From Olleya aquimaris (GTDB lineage Bacteria > Bacteroidota > Bacteroidia > Flavobacteriales > Flavobacteriaceae): a stretch of DNA of 64,000 nucleotides. The stretch lies in NCBI RefSeq assembly GCF_003259525.1, contig NZ_QLLO01000004.1, forward strand, positions 124,001 through 188,000, written 5' to 3'. Below, piece after piece: positions 14,693 to 25,447 of the stretch. Under the pieces are notes generated by a model that worked only from the letters and a program-made list of their open reading frames with translations, was not told where the DNA came from and made no database searches. A program made the translations under genes and the position numbers. The stretch's first letter is position 1. The number at the start of each line of letters is the position of its first letter.

Positions 14693-15724
14693 ATGACTAA
14701 AACTATTCCAAACATACTCCTTATATATACTGGTGGAACCATTGGTATGATAAAAGATTCAGAAACAGGAGCGTTACGTGCATTTGATTTTGAGAATTTA
14801 TTGGTTAGAATCCCAGAATTAAAACTATTAGACTGTTCAATTAAAACCTATTCGTTTAAAGAGCCAATAGATTCTAGTAACATGGAACCAGAATATTGGG
14901 TGCAGATCGCAGAAGTTATAGAATCGCATTACGATACGTTTGATGGATTTGTTGTGCTTCATGGAAGTGATACTATGAGTTATACCGCTTCAGCGTTAAG
15001 TTTTATGTTAGAGCATTTAGCAAAGCCAGTCATATTTACTGGGTCGCAATTACCTATTGGAGACTTACGTACAGATGCTAAAGAAAACTTGATTACTTCA
15101 ATCCAAATAGCATCGCTTCAACATTATAATAAACCTGTTATTAAAGAAGTGGGTTTATATTTTGAATATAAACTATACAGAGCCAATCGTACAACAAAAA
15201 TAAATGCCGAACATTTTGAAGCATTTGACAGCTTAAATTATCCAGACTTAGCAGAAAGTGGTGTACACTTAAAAGTAAATCATGAGTATTTATTAAAACC
15301 TAACCCAAGAAAAAACCTGATAGTCCATAAACATCTTGATGCTAATATTGCATTAATTAAGTTGTTTCCAGGTATATCAAAACAGGTATTAGAAAGTGTA
15401 TTTAATACCAAAGGATTAAAAGGGGTTATTTTAGAAACTTATGGAGCTGGAAATTGTTCGACTAAAGATTGGTTTTTAGACTTGCTAAAAACAACCATAA
15501 ATAAAGGTATACATATTGTAAATGTTACACAATGTTCTGGTGGAAGTGTATTAATGGGACAATATGAAACTAGCGAAAAACTAAAACGTATTGGTTTAAT
15601 ATCCGGAAAAGACATAACAACAGAAGCTGCTTTGTGCAAAATGATGTATTTGTTGGGACAAAATATTTCACCTAACTTGTTCAAAACCATATATGAAACT
15701 GCTTTGCGAGGAGAAATGAGTTAA
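14693..15724 (+). CDS. ansA: type I L-asparaginase
   Basis: The 343-residue protein hydrolyses asparagine to aspartate and ammonia. The N-terminal LLIYTGGTIGM holds the catalytic Thr16 and neighbouring Thr13. The second motif, VVLHGSDTMSYTASALSFML (~residue 90), holds the Thr-Asp pair. No signal peptide is present, which fits the cytoplasmic type I enzyme. It follows the tatD gene by 69 bp, with a REP-like palindrome in between. Confidence 0.92.
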   Translation: MTKTIPNILLIYTGGTIGMIKDSETGALRAFDFENLLVRIPELKLLDCSIKTYSFKEPIDSSNMEPEYWVQIAEVIESHYDTFDGFVVLHGSDTMSYTASALSFMLEHLAKPVIFTGSQLPIGDLRTDAKENLITSIQIASLQHYNKPVIKEVGLYFEYKLYRANRTTKINAEHFEAFDSLNYPDLAESGVHLKVNHEYLLKPNPRKNLIVHKHLDANIALIKLFPGISKQVLESVFNTKGLKGVILETYGAGNCSTKDWFLDLLKTTINKGIHIVNVTQCSGGSVLMGQYETSEKLKRIGLISGKDITTEAALCKMMYLLGQNISPNLFKTIYETALRGEMS

Positions 15725-15796
15725 AATTAACCTCTAAAATTTTATCATTAGCTTATTTTTTTGTTATTTGCTCTGCTGTAATTAAACATGAATTAC

Positions 15797-15884
15797 AGAG
15801 AGGTGGCCGAGTGGCTTAAGGCGCACGCTTGGAAAGCGTGTATGCGTTAATAGCGTATCGAGGGTTCGAATCCCTTCCTCTCTG
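15797..15884 (+). tRNA. tRNA-Ser (anticodon GGA)
   Basis: The acceptor AGAGAGG/CCTCTCT pairs perfectly. The D arm has GGCCGAGTGGCTTAAGGC, the anticodon loop CTTGGAAAG gives GGA, a long variable arm is present as in class II tRNAs, and the T arm GAGGG-TTCGAAT-CCCTT is complete. The discriminator is G and CCA is not encoded. Length is 88 nt. Confidence 0.96.
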
Positions 15885-16066
15885 CAAGAGATTTTAAATT
15901 TTATTAAGGTATATTGGAATAGTTTTTGTGATAAAAAAATAGCCTCAAACACTATTTCATCTTAATTAAAATCTTTTGTTAATTAAATAAGAGTTAATAA
16001 GAAGAACTATTTAGTTTTACTAAACCTCTTTAGTAGTTATTTTTATATTTAATTACAATTTTTTTA

Positions 16067-16074
16067 TATCTTTA
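16067..16074 (+). promoter_or_regulatory. -7-like box of the exbB operon
   Basis: TATCTTTA (one mismatch to TAnnTTTG) lies 33 bp before the exbB ATG. The rest of the stretch 15885-16106 is AT-rich with no other recognisable feature. Confidence 0.35.
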
Positions 16075-16106
16075 ACACTTTAACTAATAAAATTAAGATC
16101 AACAAA

Positions 16107-16895
16107 ATGAAAAGATTATTTTCTATCCTAGCCATCGCGTGTATCATGGTATTCGGAACTGCAAACGCAACGACTAACGTAGCAATGACTACTGCAACTA
16201 CTGTAGTGCTTACACAACAAGATGATGAAACAGCTGATGCAACTACAACTGCAGATGGCGAAAATTTAACGTTCCACCAAGAGCTTAAAAAGCGTTTTAT
16301 TGAAGGTGGTCCAGGATTTATGGGAATTGTATTATTATGTTTAATTCTTGGATTAGCTATTGCTATTGAAAGAATTATCTTCTTAAACTTATCAACTACA
16401 AATTCTAAAAAATTAACTCAAGATGTTGAAGATGCACTTCAGTCTGGTGGTATAGAAGCTGCTAAAGAAGTTTGTCGTAACACAAAAGGACCTGTTGCTT
16501 CTATCTTTTATCAAGGATTAGACAGAGCAGATGGAGACTTAGAATCTGCTGAAAAAGCTGTAGTAGCTTATGGAGGCGTACAAATGGGACAATTAGAGAA
16601 AAACGTATCTTGGATTTCTTTATTTATTGCATTAGCACCAATGTTAGGGTTCATGGGAACGGTAATTGGTATGATTCAAGCATTCGATAAAATTGAAGCA
16701 GCTGGAGATATGCAACCATCATTAGTAGCAGGAGGTATTAAAGTTGCCTTATTAACTACTGTATTTGGACTTATTGTTGCTATTATATTACAAATCTTTT
16801 ACAACTACATTATTGCAAAAATAGATAGTATCGTTAATGATATGGAAGATTCTTCTATCAACTTAATGGATATGTTATCTAAGTACAAAAAATAA
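16107..16895 (+). CDS. exbB: MotA/TolQ/ExbB-family proton channel protein
   Basis: The 262-residue membrane protein has an N-terminal hydrophobic leader (~1-22), then spans near 70-92 (GIVLLCLILGLAIAIERIIF), ~170-192 (WISLFIALAPMLGFMGTVIGM) and ~205-235. The family signature APMLGFMGTVIGMIQAF is present. With ExbD it forms a proton-driven complex that energises outer-membrane transport or envelope functions. A small membrane protein and two exbD genes follow within 30 bp of each other, so this is one operon. Confidence 0.92.
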   Translation: MKRLFSILAIACIMVFGTANATTNVAMTTATTVVLTQQDDETADATTTADGENLTFHQELKKRFIEGGPGFMGIVLLCLILGLAIAIERIIFLNLSTTNSKKLTQDVEDALQSGGIEAAKEVCRNTKGPVASIFYQGLDRADGDLESAEKAVVAYGGVQMGQLEKNVSWISLFIALAPMLGFMGTVIGMIQAFDKIEAAGDMQPSLVAGGIKVALLTTVFGLIVAIILQIFYNYIIAKIDSIVNDMEDSSINLMDMLSKYKK

Positions 16896-16924
16896 TTATT
16901 AACCACTTTAAATCATAACATATT

Positions 16925-17398
16925 ATGAATTTACAAAAAATACTAACTTATGTAGTTATCCTAATTGGGATTATTGCAATTGCATTGTGGTTTTTAATGA
17001 ATGGCAATATTAGCGACTTATTAACTGAAAACGGAGTAACAGATGTAAAGGATTTACCTCTAAATGAAACGATGCCTTTAGTGTCTCCATTATATTACTT
17101 AGTAATAGTAGTAGCTGTTATTGCATTAGTTTTAACTTTAATTTCTGTTATTAACTCTTTAATGAAATCTTCTAAAGGTTTAAAAAACATATTAATAGGT
17201 GTTGGAGCATTTCTTGCTGTAATAGTTATTGCTTATGCCTTATCTGGAGGAGATGCTAAAGAATATTTCTATAACGGAATTGCTGCAACAGACAAAGAAT
17301 CTCATTTAGTTGGAGCTGGACTATACGCATTTTACGCGCTAATAGTTATTGCTGCAGGTACCATGTTATTCACAGGAATTAAAAAATTAATTAAATAA
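16925..17398 (+). CDS. small membrane protein of the ExbB/ExbD operon
   Basis: The 157-residue protein has about four hydrophobic segments: near 8-26 (YVVILIGIIAIALWFLM), 53-76, 83-105 and 130-150. No domain is recognised. It lies between exbB and the first exbD with gaps of 29 and 2 bp, which implies a shared transcript and perhaps an accessory part of the proton channel. Function is unknown. Confidence 0.75.
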   Translation: MNLQKILTYVVILIGIIAIALWFLMNGNISDLLTENGVTDVKDLPLNETMPLVSPLYYLVIVVAVIALVLTLISVINSLMKSSKGLKNILIGVGAFLAVIVIAYALSGGDAKEYFYNGIAATDKESHLVGAGLYAFYALIVIAAGTMLFTGIKKLIK

Positions 17399-17400
17399 TT

Positions 17401-18009
17401 ATGGCAAAAAGATCAGCACCAGAAGTTAATGCAGGCTCTATGGCTGACATTGCCTTCTTATTATTAATATTCTTCTTAGTTACAACAACTATTGAAGTAG
17501 ATTCTGGTATTAGTTCAAAACTACCACCAGATGAGATAATTGATCCTCCTATTATTAAACAGAAAAACATTTTTACTGTTGAGTTAAATAAGGACAATCA
17601 AATGTTGGTTGAAGAGGAATTGATGAAAGTTAAAGACTTGAAAGCAGCAGCTATTAAGTTTATTGACAATGGTGGAGGAGAAGGAACTGATGGTACTAAA
17701 TGTAACTATTGTAATGGGGCAAAAGACCCATCATCATCAGATCACCCTACAAAAGCCATTATTTCTATCACACACTCTAGAGCAACAGATTATGAGACTT
17801 TTATTGTTGTTTACGATCAATTAGTTAGCGCTTATGCAGAACTAAGAGAACGTTTAGCACAAAAGATGTACAACAGATCTTTTAAAGAAATGGAAGCTTC
17901 AGTAGAGGATTCAAATTCAGCAGAATTTAACAGTGATAAATTAAAAGAGAAAATCAAGAAGATAAAAGATATGTATCCTCGTATTATCTCTAAAGCAGAA
18001 CCTAAATAA
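17401..18009 (+). CDS. exbD: ExbD/TolR-family protein with CxxC insertion
   Basis: The 202-residue protein starts with a short cytoplasmic part and one span with the channel aspartate: MADIAFLLLIFFLVTTTIEV (~15-33). The periplasmic domain is longer than usual. It has an inserted segment with KCNYCNGAKD (~102) before TKAIISITHSRATDYETFI. The two Cys could form a disulfide or bind a metal. It starts 2 bp after the preceding gene and is followed by a second exbD. Confidence 0.9.
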   Translation: MAKRSAPEVNAGSMADIAFLLLIFFLVTTTIEVDSGISSKLPPDEIIDPPIIKQKNIFTVELNKDNQMLVEEELMKVKDLKAAAIKFIDNGGGEGTDGTKCNYCNGAKDPSSSDHPTKAIISITHSRATDYETFIVVYDQLVSAYAELRERLAQKMYNRSFKEMEASVEDSNSAEFNSDKLKEKIKKIKDMYPRIISKAEPK

Positions 18010-18019
18010 TTATTAAACT

Positions 18020-18490
18020 ATGTCAAAATTTAAAAAAGGAGGCAAAAAAGAATTGCCAGCAATTTCTACAGCATCTTTACCAGATATTGTATTCATGCTA
18101 TTATTCTTTTTTATGGTAGCAACCGTAATGAGAGACAACAGTTTGAAAATTAAAAACAATTTACCATCTGCTGCAGAAACTGAAAAACTAGGTAAAAAAA
18201 ATCTTGTAATGTTTATTTACGCAGGAAAGCCTAGTGATAGCTATAAAGATATGGGTAATGAAGCAAAAATCCAGTTAAACGATAAGTTTGCAGATTTAAA
18301 AGATATTGCTCCATTTGTAGCTGCAGAACGTGCTTCTAAACGTGAGGAAGAAATACCTCAGTTAATTGCTGCACTTAAAGTAGATAAAGAGACCAATATG
18401 GGATTAGTATCTGATATAGAGCAAGCCTTACGTAAAGTAGGACAATTAAAAATTAATTACACCACCAAAAAAGGTAGTGGACTTAAATAA
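18020..18490 (+). CDS. exbD: ExbD/TolR-family protein
   Basis: The 156-residue second ExbD of the operon has the single span with the conserved Asp in TASLPDIVFMLLFFFMVATV (~17-37). A periplasmic domain with a mixed helix-strand pattern ends LRKVGQLKINYTT. Two unlike ExbD subunits in one operon are common in Bacteroidota and may form a mixed dimer in the ExbB pore. A strong terminator follows. Confidence 0.9.
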   Translation: MSKFKKGGKKELPAISTASLPDIVFMLLFFFMVATVMRDNSLKIKNNLPSAAETEKLGKKNLVMFIYAGKPSDSYKDMGNEAKIQLNDKFADLKDIAPFVAAERASKREEEIPQLIAALKVDKETNMGLVSDIEQALRKVGQLKINYTTKKGSGLK

Positions 18491-18512
18491 GTATTACTCT
18501 TAATTTTATAAC

Positions 18513-18551
18513 AAAAGGTGTTTTGATATTCAAAACACCTTTTGTTTTTTA
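18513..18551 (+). terminator. terminator of the exbB operon
   Basis: The perfect 13-bp stem AAAAGGTGTTTTG/CAAAACACCTTTT with loop ATATT is followed by GTTTTTTA. Confidence 0.9.
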
Positions 18552-18613
18552 TAACTTTAAACAGTCTATTGGATTTATTTTTAATCTATCAATTAAAGCA
18601 ATATATTTAATTT

Positions 18614-19309
18614 ATGAAAAAACTATTACTGCTTTTAACCCTTTTATTTATAGCTCCATTGGTTGTTGCTCAAGAAGATGTGGTCCAAAAAAATGTTATA
18701 GACTCCTTGTACAGGGAGGATCAATTTTATTTAGGGATAACTTACAACCTTTTAAATAAAAAGCCGAAGGGTGTGTCTCAAAATGGTTTTTCTAGCGGAA
18801 TACACTTTGGAGTCATTAGAGATATGCCTATTAATAAACGACGCAATAAAGCTATTGGAATTGGTTTAGGGCTTTCTTTTAATTCGTATAACCACAATAT
18901 ATTAATTGCTGAGGCTAACAAACAAACCTCTTTTACTGTTTTAGATACCGATGAAATAGATTTTTCTAAAAATAAATTATACACCTATATTGTAGAAATG
19001 CCAATACAATATAGATGGCGAACTTCAACACCAACAGAATACAGTTTCTGGAGAATTTACACTGGTATAAAACTAGGATATGTTTTTGCTAATAGCACTA
19101 AGTACTTAGGTCCTCCTGAAGATGTTCGTATAAATAATAACAATTCGTTTAATACACTTCAATATGGATTAACAATGAGTGCTGGTTATAATACTTGGAA
19201 CTTTTACCTGTATTATGGACTTAATAGCCTATTTGATAATGCCACTATTAATGACGAATCTCTGGATATGAGTGCTATAAAAATTGGTTTAATGTTTTAT
19301 ATTTTATAA
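18614..19309 (+). CDS. PorT-like outer-membrane beta-barrel protein
   Basis: The 231-residue protein has a signal peptide (MKKLLLLLTLLFIAPLVVAQ). The mature part has alternating hydrophobic strands (FYLGITYNLLN, GIGIGLGLSFNSYNH, YTGIKLGYVFANST, NFYLYYGLNSLFD) and ends in LMFYIL, as in small outer-membrane barrels of the PorT/OMP_b-brl_2 type. PorT proteins take part in type IX secretion in some relatives, but this assignment is by pattern only. Its last 6 bp overlap the convergent gene at 19304. Confidence 0.75.
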   Translation: MKKLLLLLTLLFIAPLVVAQEDVVQKNVIDSLYREDQFYLGITYNLLNKKPKGVSQNGFSSGIHFGVIRDMPINKRRNKAIGIGLGLSFNSYNHNILIAEANKQTSFTVLDTDEIDFSKNKLYTYIVEMPIQYRWRTSTPTEYSFWRIYTGIKLGYVFANSTKYLGPPEDVRINNNNSFNTLQYGLTMSAGYNTWNFYLYYGLNSLFDNATINDESLDMSAIKIGLMFYIL

Positions 19310-19909
19310 CCAATACTGTAACACTATTAATTGTGGTATTATACCAATAAATAATCCAACAATTAGCTCTTTATTGGTGTGTGCTTTTAAATGCAATCTA
19401 GACGTTGCTACTGCACCTAATATTAAAGCCATTAGCGCTAAACTTCCGTTTATATTAATGCTAAAATGAATAGCAAAAGCTATAAAAAACATAAATACAC
19501 TTCCCGTTGCTACCATATGTAAACTTGCTTTAAACTTTAAAATAGCAAATAGTAAACACGTTAAATTAGAAATTAACACAGCAATAAAAAAGAAATATAA
19601 TTCTGGTATTTGATCTATTGGAAACACTCTAATTAATAGTAGTCCTAAAATGAAACAATTTACCAAAAGAGGTAAAATACGTTCTTTAGTAGTTTTTAAG
19701 TGAATAGATTCTGCTTTACTTAACGTTTTCAATAAAAAATAGACCAAAATAGGAAGGACTACAGTAAGTATGAGAAGAGAAATTAATTTAGCATTCACAA
19801 ACCCTTCTGGAATAAACCTTGGTGTTTTTTTAAAGTAGAAATGTATTGCCAATATTGGCATGATAATAGGATGAAATAGGTACGATATGCTTTTAATTAA
19901 CCATTTCAT
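19304..19909 (-). CDS. polytopic membrane protein, PAP2-like
   Basis: The 201-residue protein has about six hydrophobic segments. Sequence near the end, SRLHLKAHTNKELIVGLFIG (~170), resembles motif 3 of PAP2 phosphatases (SRxxxxxHxxxD) but with Glu-Leu after the Lys instead of Asp. ASLHMVATGS stands where the SGH motif would be expected. It may be a degenerate or non-catalytic relative. Function is unknown. Confidence 0.65.
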   Translation of the reverse strand: MKWLIKSISYLFHPIIMPILAIHFYFKKTPRFIPEGFVNAKLISLLILTVVLPILVYFLLKTLSKAESIHLKTTKERILPLLVNCFILGLLLIRVFPIDQIPELYFFFIAVLISNLTCLLFAILKFKASLHMVATGSVFMFFIAFAIHFSININGSLALMALILGAVATSRLHLKAHTNKELIVGLFIGIIPQLIVLQYWL

Positions 19910-19990
19910 CTTTTAATAATTTAGAAGTAGTATTTGAAGTTTCATCCAAGGTAGTTATATAAGTTTTAAACTTAAGTTTAGGATGAAATA

Positions 19991-21451
19991 TTATATCTTT
20001 TTACGTAATCTCGCCACAGGAATATCTAGCTGTTCTCTATATTTTGCAACAGTACGTCTAGCAATTGGGTAGCCCTTTTCTTTTAGTATTTTGGCTAAAG
20101 CTTCGTCCGTTAAGGGTTTCTTTTTGTTTTCTTCCTCAATAACGGTTTCTAATATCTTTTTAATTTCTCTAGTAGACACTTCCTCACCTTGATCGTTGGT
20201 CATAGATTCCGAAAAGAATTCTTTAATCAACTTGGTACCATATGGTGTATCGACATACTTACTATTAGCCACACGAGATACAGTGGAGACATCCATGTCA
20301 ATCTCGTCTGCAATATCTTTTAATATCATTGGCTTAAGGTTGCGCTCATCACCAGTTAAAAAATATTCTTTTTGATAATGCATAATCGTACTCATAGTTA
20401 CAAAAAGAGTCTGCTGACGTTGTTTTATGGCATCAATAAACCATTTAGCTGCATCCAACTTTTGTTTGATAAACATCACAGCATCTTTTTGAGACTTGCT
20501 TTTATCTTTACTTTCTTTATACCCTTTAAGCATATTGCTATACTCTCTAGAGACATGCAATTCTGGTGCATTACGACCGTTTAGGGTTAGCTCTAATTCG
20601 CCATCAACAATTTTAATAGCAAAGTCTGGTACCACATGTTCTACTATTCTGTTATTTCCAGCATAAGAACCTCCTGGTTTTGGGTTTAATCGTTCAATCT
20701 CATGAATTGCATCCTTAAGCTGGTCTTCAGTAATATCAAACTTTTGCATTAATTTTTTGTAATGCTTTTTAGTAAACTGATCAAATGCTTTATCAATAAT
20801 TTGAATAGCTAATTCTACATCTGGATGTTTTTCTTTTCTGTGTAATTGAATACTTAAACACTCTTGAAGATTTCTAGCACCTACACCAGCTGGATCTAAT
20901 TGATGAACGATTTTAAGGACGTTAGCCACTTTTTCTTCATCTGTATAAACACTTTGTGTAAAAGCTAAATCATCAACAATATCGCTTAATTCACGACGTA
21001 TATAACCGCTTTCGTCAACACTTCCTACTAAAAATTCTGCAATATCACGTTCGTCATCAGACAAACGATACGTATTTAATTGATTAACTAAATGCTGTGT
21101 AAATGAGGTTCCTGCAGCATAAGGGACGCTTTTATCCTCGTCATCTGCACTGTAATTATTGGCGTTGGTTCGATAATCAGGGACTTCATCATCACTTAAA
21201 TAATCATCAACATTAATTTCTCCAGCATCTATAGTTTCGTTGTCATTATAATCGTCTTGTGTATTGTCAAAATCATCATCTAATTGGTCAGAGACTTCGT
21301 CTTTACCACTTTCTAACGCTGGATTTTCTTCCAATTCTTGCTTTAAACGTTGTTCAAATGCTTGCGTTGGCAACTGTATCAATTTCATTAATTGAATTTG
21401 TTGCGGTGACAACTTTTGCGATAATTTGAACTGTAAATATTGTTTAAGCAT
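19991..21451 (-). CDS. rpoN: RNA polymerase sigma-54 factor
   Basis: The 486-residue protein has the activator-interaction region I at the start (LQFKLSQKLSPQQIQLMKLI, then a Gln- and Leu-rich segment), an acidic region II (~50-100), the core-binding region, and the C-terminal RpoN box ARRTVAKYRE (~465). It directs transcription from -24/-12 promoters with ATP-dependent activators. The length fits the family. No enhancer-binding activator is visible in the window. Confidence 0.97.
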   Translation of the reverse strand: MLKQYLQFKLSQKLSPQQIQLMKLIQLPTQAFEQRLKQELEENPALESGKDEVSDQLDDDFDNTQDDYNDNETIDAGEINVDDYLSDDEVPDYRTNANNYSADDEDKSVPYAAGTSFTQHLVNQLNTYRLSDDERDIAEFLVGSVDESGYIRRELSDIVDDLAFTQSVYTDEEKVANVLKIVHQLDPAGVGARNLQECLSIQLHRKEKHPDVELAIQIIDKAFDQFTKKHYKKLMQKFDITEDQLKDAIHEIERLNPKPGGSYAGNNRIVEHVVPDFAIKIVDGELELTLNGRNAPELHVSREYSNMLKGYKESKDKSKSQKDAVMFIKQKLDAAKWFIDAIKQRQQTLFVTMSTIMHYQKEYFLTGDERNLKPMILKDIADEIDMDVSTVSRVANSKYVDTPYGTKLIKEFFSESMTNDQGEEVSTREIKKILETVIEEENKKKPLTDEALAKILKEKGYPIARRTVAKYREQLDIPVARLRKKI

Positions 21452-21503
21452 ATATGCGTTTGATTATTTAACTAAAGATAATAAATTGTGTCTAATTTAT
21501 TGG

Positions 21504-22934
21504 TTAAAACTCGGCATTTTGAGGTGTTCTTGGGTAAGGGATGACATCTCTAATATTGGTCATTCCTGTAGCAAACATGACTAAGCGCTCAAAGCCTAAA
21601 CCAAAACCAGAATGTACAGCTGTACCATATTTACGTAAGTCTAAGTACCACCATAATTCTTCTTCAGGAATATCTAATGCAGCCATTTTTTCTTTTAAAA
21701 CGTCTAGGCGCTCTTCACGTTGCGATCCACCAACTATTTCTCCAATTCCTGGAAATAAAATATCCATTGCACGTACTGTTTTTCCGTCTTCATTTAATCG
21801 CATATAAAATGCTTTAATGTTAGCTGGATAATCAAATAAGATAACTGGACATTTAAAATGTTTTTCTACAAGAAAGCGTTCGTGTTCTGACTGTAAATCG
21901 GCTCCCCATTCTTCAATAATGTAGTTAAATTTCTTCTTCTTATTAGGTTTGCTATTGCGTAAAATATCAATAGCTTCGGTATAACTAACACGCTTAAAGT
22001 TGTTTTCTGTAACAAATTTAAGTTTTTCAATTAAGCGTAAATCACTACGTTCTGCTTGTGGTTTTGTTTTTTCTTCATCGAAAAGACGTTGGTCTAAAAA
22101 TTCTAAATCTTCTTGATTGTGTTCTAATATATAGCTAATAACAGATTTCATAAAATCTTCAGCCAAATCCATATTACCAGCTAAATCCATAAAAGCTACC
22201 TCAGGCTCAATCATCCAGAATTCTGCTAAGTGACGTGATGTATTTGAGTTTTCTGCTCTAAATGTTGGACCAAAAGTGTACACTTTACCCAATGACATAG
22301 CATAGGTTTCAGCTTCTAATTGTCCAGAAACCGTCAGGTTAGTTTCCTTGCCAAAAAAGTCTTCTTTATAATTTATTGTACCATCTTCATTTAATGGTGG
22401 GTTTTTCTGATCTAGCGTACTAACTCTAAACATTTCACCTGCACCTTCTGCATCACTACCAGTTATTATTGGTGTGTGCATGTAATAAAAACCATTATCG
22501 TTAAAGTATTTATGAATTGCAAAAGATAATGATGAACGTAAACGCATGACAGCACTAAACGTATTGGTTCTGGTACGTAAATGTGCATTTTCGCGTAAAA
22601 ATTCGAAGCTATGTTTTTTAGGTTGAATAGGATAGGTTTCAGGATCAGAATCTCCTAAAATTTCAATTTTAGTGACTGCTACTTCAACATTTTGTCCTTT
22701 TCCTTGGCTTTCTACTAAATCGCCAGTAATAGACACAGCAGCACCAGTGGTAATACGCTTTAATAGGGCTTCGTCTGTATTTTCAAAATCTACTACACAT
22801 TGGATATTTTGTAACGTAGACCCATCGTTTAAAGCAATAAAACGATTAGCTCTAAAGGTACGTACCCAACCTTTAATATGTATTTCTTGTAATTTGGTTT
22901 CTTTTAATAATGTAGCGACTGTATATGAGTTCAT
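21504..22934 (-). CDS. asnS: asparaginyl-tRNA synthetase
   Basis: The 476-residue class II synthetase charges tRNA-Asn. The N-terminal OB fold ([19 protein letters not shown], ~20-45) binds the anticodon. Motif 2 is near [21 protein letters not shown] (~230), and motif 3 is [14 protein letters not shown] near the end ([10 protein letters not shown]). The length and the [16 protein letters not shown] ending are usual. It sits 53 bp upstream of rpoN on the same strand. Confidence 0.97.
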   Translation of the reverse strand: MNSYTVATLLKETKLQEIHIKGWVRTFRANRFIALNDGSTLQNIQCVVDFENTDEALLKRITTGAAVSITGDLVESQGKGQNVEVAVTKIEILGDSDPETYPIQPKKHSFEFLRENAHLRTRTNTFSAVMRLRSSLSFAIHKYFNDNGFYYMHTPIITGSDAEGAGEMFRVSTLDQKNPPLNEDGTINYKEDFFGKETNLTVSGQLEAETYAMSLGKVYTFGPTFRAENSNTSRHLAEFWMIEPEVAFMDLAGNMDLAEDFMKSVISYILEHNQEDLEFLDQRLFDEEKTKPQAERSDLRLIEKLKFVTENNFKRVSYTEAIDILRNSKPNKKKKFNYIIEEWGADLQSEHERFLVEKHFKCPVILFDYPANIKAFYMRLNEDGKTVRAMDILFPGIGEIVGGSQREERLDVLKEKMAALDIPEEELWWYLDLRKYGTAVHSGFGLGFERLVMFATGMTNIRDVIPYPRTPQNAEF

Positions 22935-22975
22935 TTTTAAAAATTTGATTAAAAATAGAGATTTTCTGTTATTTT

Positions 22976-25384
22976 TTATTCTTTAAGAAATGCATTTTCA
23001 TCATCATCTTCCTCTGGAATAATATTTATAGTTGGTTTTTTTAATACTTCTTTATTGGCAATGCTTCGTTCTAACGATAATAATAACGAAGGTAATAATA
23101 GTAAGTTGGATAACATAGCAAATAACAAGGTTACAGAAACTAATGCTCCAAGAGCAACTGTTCCGCCAAAGCTTGAAATTATAAATACTGAAAATCCAAA
23201 AAACAAAACTATTGATGTATAAAACATACTAACTCCAGTTTCGCGTAAAGCACCATAAACAGATTTTTTAATTTTCCAGTTATTGGCTTGTAACTCTTGT
23301 CTGTATTTAGCTAAAAAGTGAATGGTATCATCCACAGATATTCCAAATGCAATACTAAATACTAAAATTGTTGAAGGCTTTATAGGTACACCAATGTATC
23401 CCATTAATCCTGCTGTAACGACTAAAGGTAATAGGTTAGGTATAAGTGATACAATAATCATTCTAAACGAACGAAACATGTATGCCATAAATAATGAAAT
23501 TAATATTACTGCAAGGGATAGCGATATGGCTAAGTTTTTTACTAAATATTTAGTTCCTTTTTGAAACACTAATGCTTTACCTGTCATGGTAACATTGTAT
23601 TTTTTTTCAGGAAAAACGTTGTCTATTTTAGCTTGTAGATTTTCTTGGATACGTTCCATTTTGTCGGTTCCAATATCCTTCATAAAGGTTGTAATTCTGG
23701 CATATTGACCAGTACTATCCACAAAGTTGGTTAGCAAATCTACTTTGGAAGACGAGTTTTTTGCATATTTTAAAATGAAAGATTCTTCAAGTCCAGGAGA
23801 AGGTAATTGGTAATATTTTGGATTACCATTATAGTAGGCTTGTTTAGAATATTTTACTAATCCTACTACCGAAATAGGTTTTGAAAATTCTGGAGTCTCA
23901 TTAATAAAATCTTCAATTTTCTCCATTCGTTTAAGAGTACTAGGCTTCATGACACCTTGTTTCTTTTTGGTGTCCACCATAATTTCTAAAGGCATAATGC
24001 CATCAAACTCTTCTTCAAAAAAGCGAATATCTTTAAAAAATTGTGCGTTTTTTGGCATGTCTTCTATAAGACTTCCCGAAATTTTTATTTGAAAAATACC
24101 AATTAAACACACAATTAATAACACCAATGACGTCACGTAAATGGTAATTCGTTTTTCTTTTACCATGCGTTCCATCCAATTTACAAATCCTCCAATCCAA
24201 CGCTTGTTTAAGTGCTCTAGGTGTCTGTCTTTTGGAAATGGTAAAAAGGTGTAAATAATTGGAATGATAAGTAAGCACAATATAAAAATGGCAAGGATAC
24301 TTAAAGAGGCTACTACACCAAACTCTTTTAATAATTGACTTTCGGTTAAAATAAAGGTAGCAAAACCGGAAGCAGTAGTTACGTTAGTCATTAAGGTGGC
24401 ATTACCAACTTTGGTAATTACACGCTGTAAACTTCTAACTTTATTACCATGAGATTTAACCTCGTTTTGGTATTTGTTAATTAAGAAAATACAGTTTGGT
24501 ATACCAATAACGATAATTAATGGCGGGATTAATGCTGTTAATACGGTAATCTCATAACCTAATAACCCTATAATACCTAGGGTCCACATTACACCAATAC
24601 AAACGACTATTAACGAGATAAAAGTTGCCCTAAAGGATCTAAAAAATAAAAAGAAAATTAAGGAAGTGACCAATAATGCAGCTAATACAAATAGGTTTAT
24701 TTCGTCAACTATATTTTGTGCGTTTAGCGTACGTATATAAGGCATTCCAGACACCCTAACGTCTAAATTTTGCGCTTTTTTAAAGGCATCAATTTTAGTG
24801 ACTAGATTATTAATTATAAACTCTTTTCTAGCAGGCGTATTAACAATATCTTTTTTAAGATATATGGCTGTACGTACAGTTTTTGTTTCTTTATTGAATA
24901 AAAAATTGTCGTAAAAAGGATATTTATTAAATAGTTGATCTGTTAGTTTTTCTATTTCTTGAATGGAAGTCACAGAGTCTTTAATAAAAGGTTCTAAAAC
25001 AAATTTTTCTTGTTCTTCGTCTTTAATTAATTTTTGAAGATCTTTTATAGAGACTACAGTTTCTACCTCTGGATTATCTCTAAAACTATCGGATAATGCA
25101 TTCCAAGCATTAAGTTTTTCAACAGTAAATAATGTCGAGTCTTTAACGCCTAAAACCACAAGGTTACCTTCTTCACCAAATACTTTTAAAAAATCATTAT
25201 AAGTTATATTAACTTCATGATCATCTGGTAATAAATTGGCTTCAGTGTAGGTAAAACGCATATACTTCCATTGCGTACTAAATAATATAGTCACTACAAT
25301 GACACCTAAAAGAATGGCTATTTTATTGCGCAAAATAAGTCTTGCAACAACATCCCAAAAATTTGCTGAAAATAGTTTTAACAT
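22976..25384 (-). CDS. MMPL/RND-family exporter
   Basis: The 802-residue integral membrane protein is built as two halves, each with a large periplasmic loop and six spans. A first span lies near 18-38 and a cluster near 215-375. The second half is similar, with [23 protein letters not shown] (~680) as the RND/MMPL signature carrying the Asp-Asp pair. Such proteins export lipids or other hydrophobic molecules using the proton gradient. The substrate cannot be told from sequence. The stop lies 42 bp before asnS. Confidence 0.9.
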   Translation of the reverse strand: MLKLFSANFWDVVARLILRNKIAILLGVIVVTILFSTQWKYMRFTYTEANLLPDDHEVNITYNDFLKVFGEEGNLVVLGVKDSTLFTVEKLNAWNALSDSFRDNPEVETVVSIKDLQKLIKDEEQEKFVLEPFIKDSVTSIQEIEKLTDQLFNKYPFYDNFLFNKETKTVRTAIYLKKDIVNTPARKEFIINNLVTKIDAFKKAQNLDVRVSGMPYIRTLNAQNIVDEINLFVLAALLVTSLIFFLFFRSFRATFISLIVVCIGVMWTLGIIGLLGYEITVLTALIPPLIIVIGIPNCIFLINKYQNEVKSHGNKVRSLQRVITKVGNATLMTNVTTASGFATFILTESQLLKEFGVVASLSILAIFILCLLIIPIIYTFLPFPKDRHLEHLNKRWIGGFVNWMERMVKEKRITIYVTSLVLLIVCLIGIFQIKISGSLIEDMPKNAQFFKDIRFFEEEFDGIMPLEIMVDTKKKQGVMKPSTLKRMEKIEDFINETPEFSKPISVVGLVKYSKQAYYNGNPKYYQLPSPGLEESFILKYAKNSSSKVDLLTNFVDSTGQYARITTFMKDIGTDKMERIQENLQAKIDNVFPEKKYNVTMTGKALVFQKGTKYLVKNLAISLSLAVILISLFMAYMFRSFRMIIVSLIPNLLPLVVTAGLMGYIGVPIKPSTILVFSIAFGISVDDTIHFLAKYRQELQANNWKIKKSVYGALRETGVSMFYTSIVLFFGFSVFIISSFGGTVALGALVSVTLLFAMLSNLLLLPSLLLSLERSIANKEVLKKPTINIIPEEDDDENAFLKE

Positions 25385-25447
25385 AATGCTTTAAAAAACG
25401 CAGCAAAGGTATGCAAAACCATTGTATTTACTAAGATAAATTTGGGT

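Noticed and set aside
18523-18759. 78-residue open frame before the PorT-like gene
   Set aside because: It overlaps the terminator and the start of the PorT-like gene, which has a clear signal peptide in another frame.
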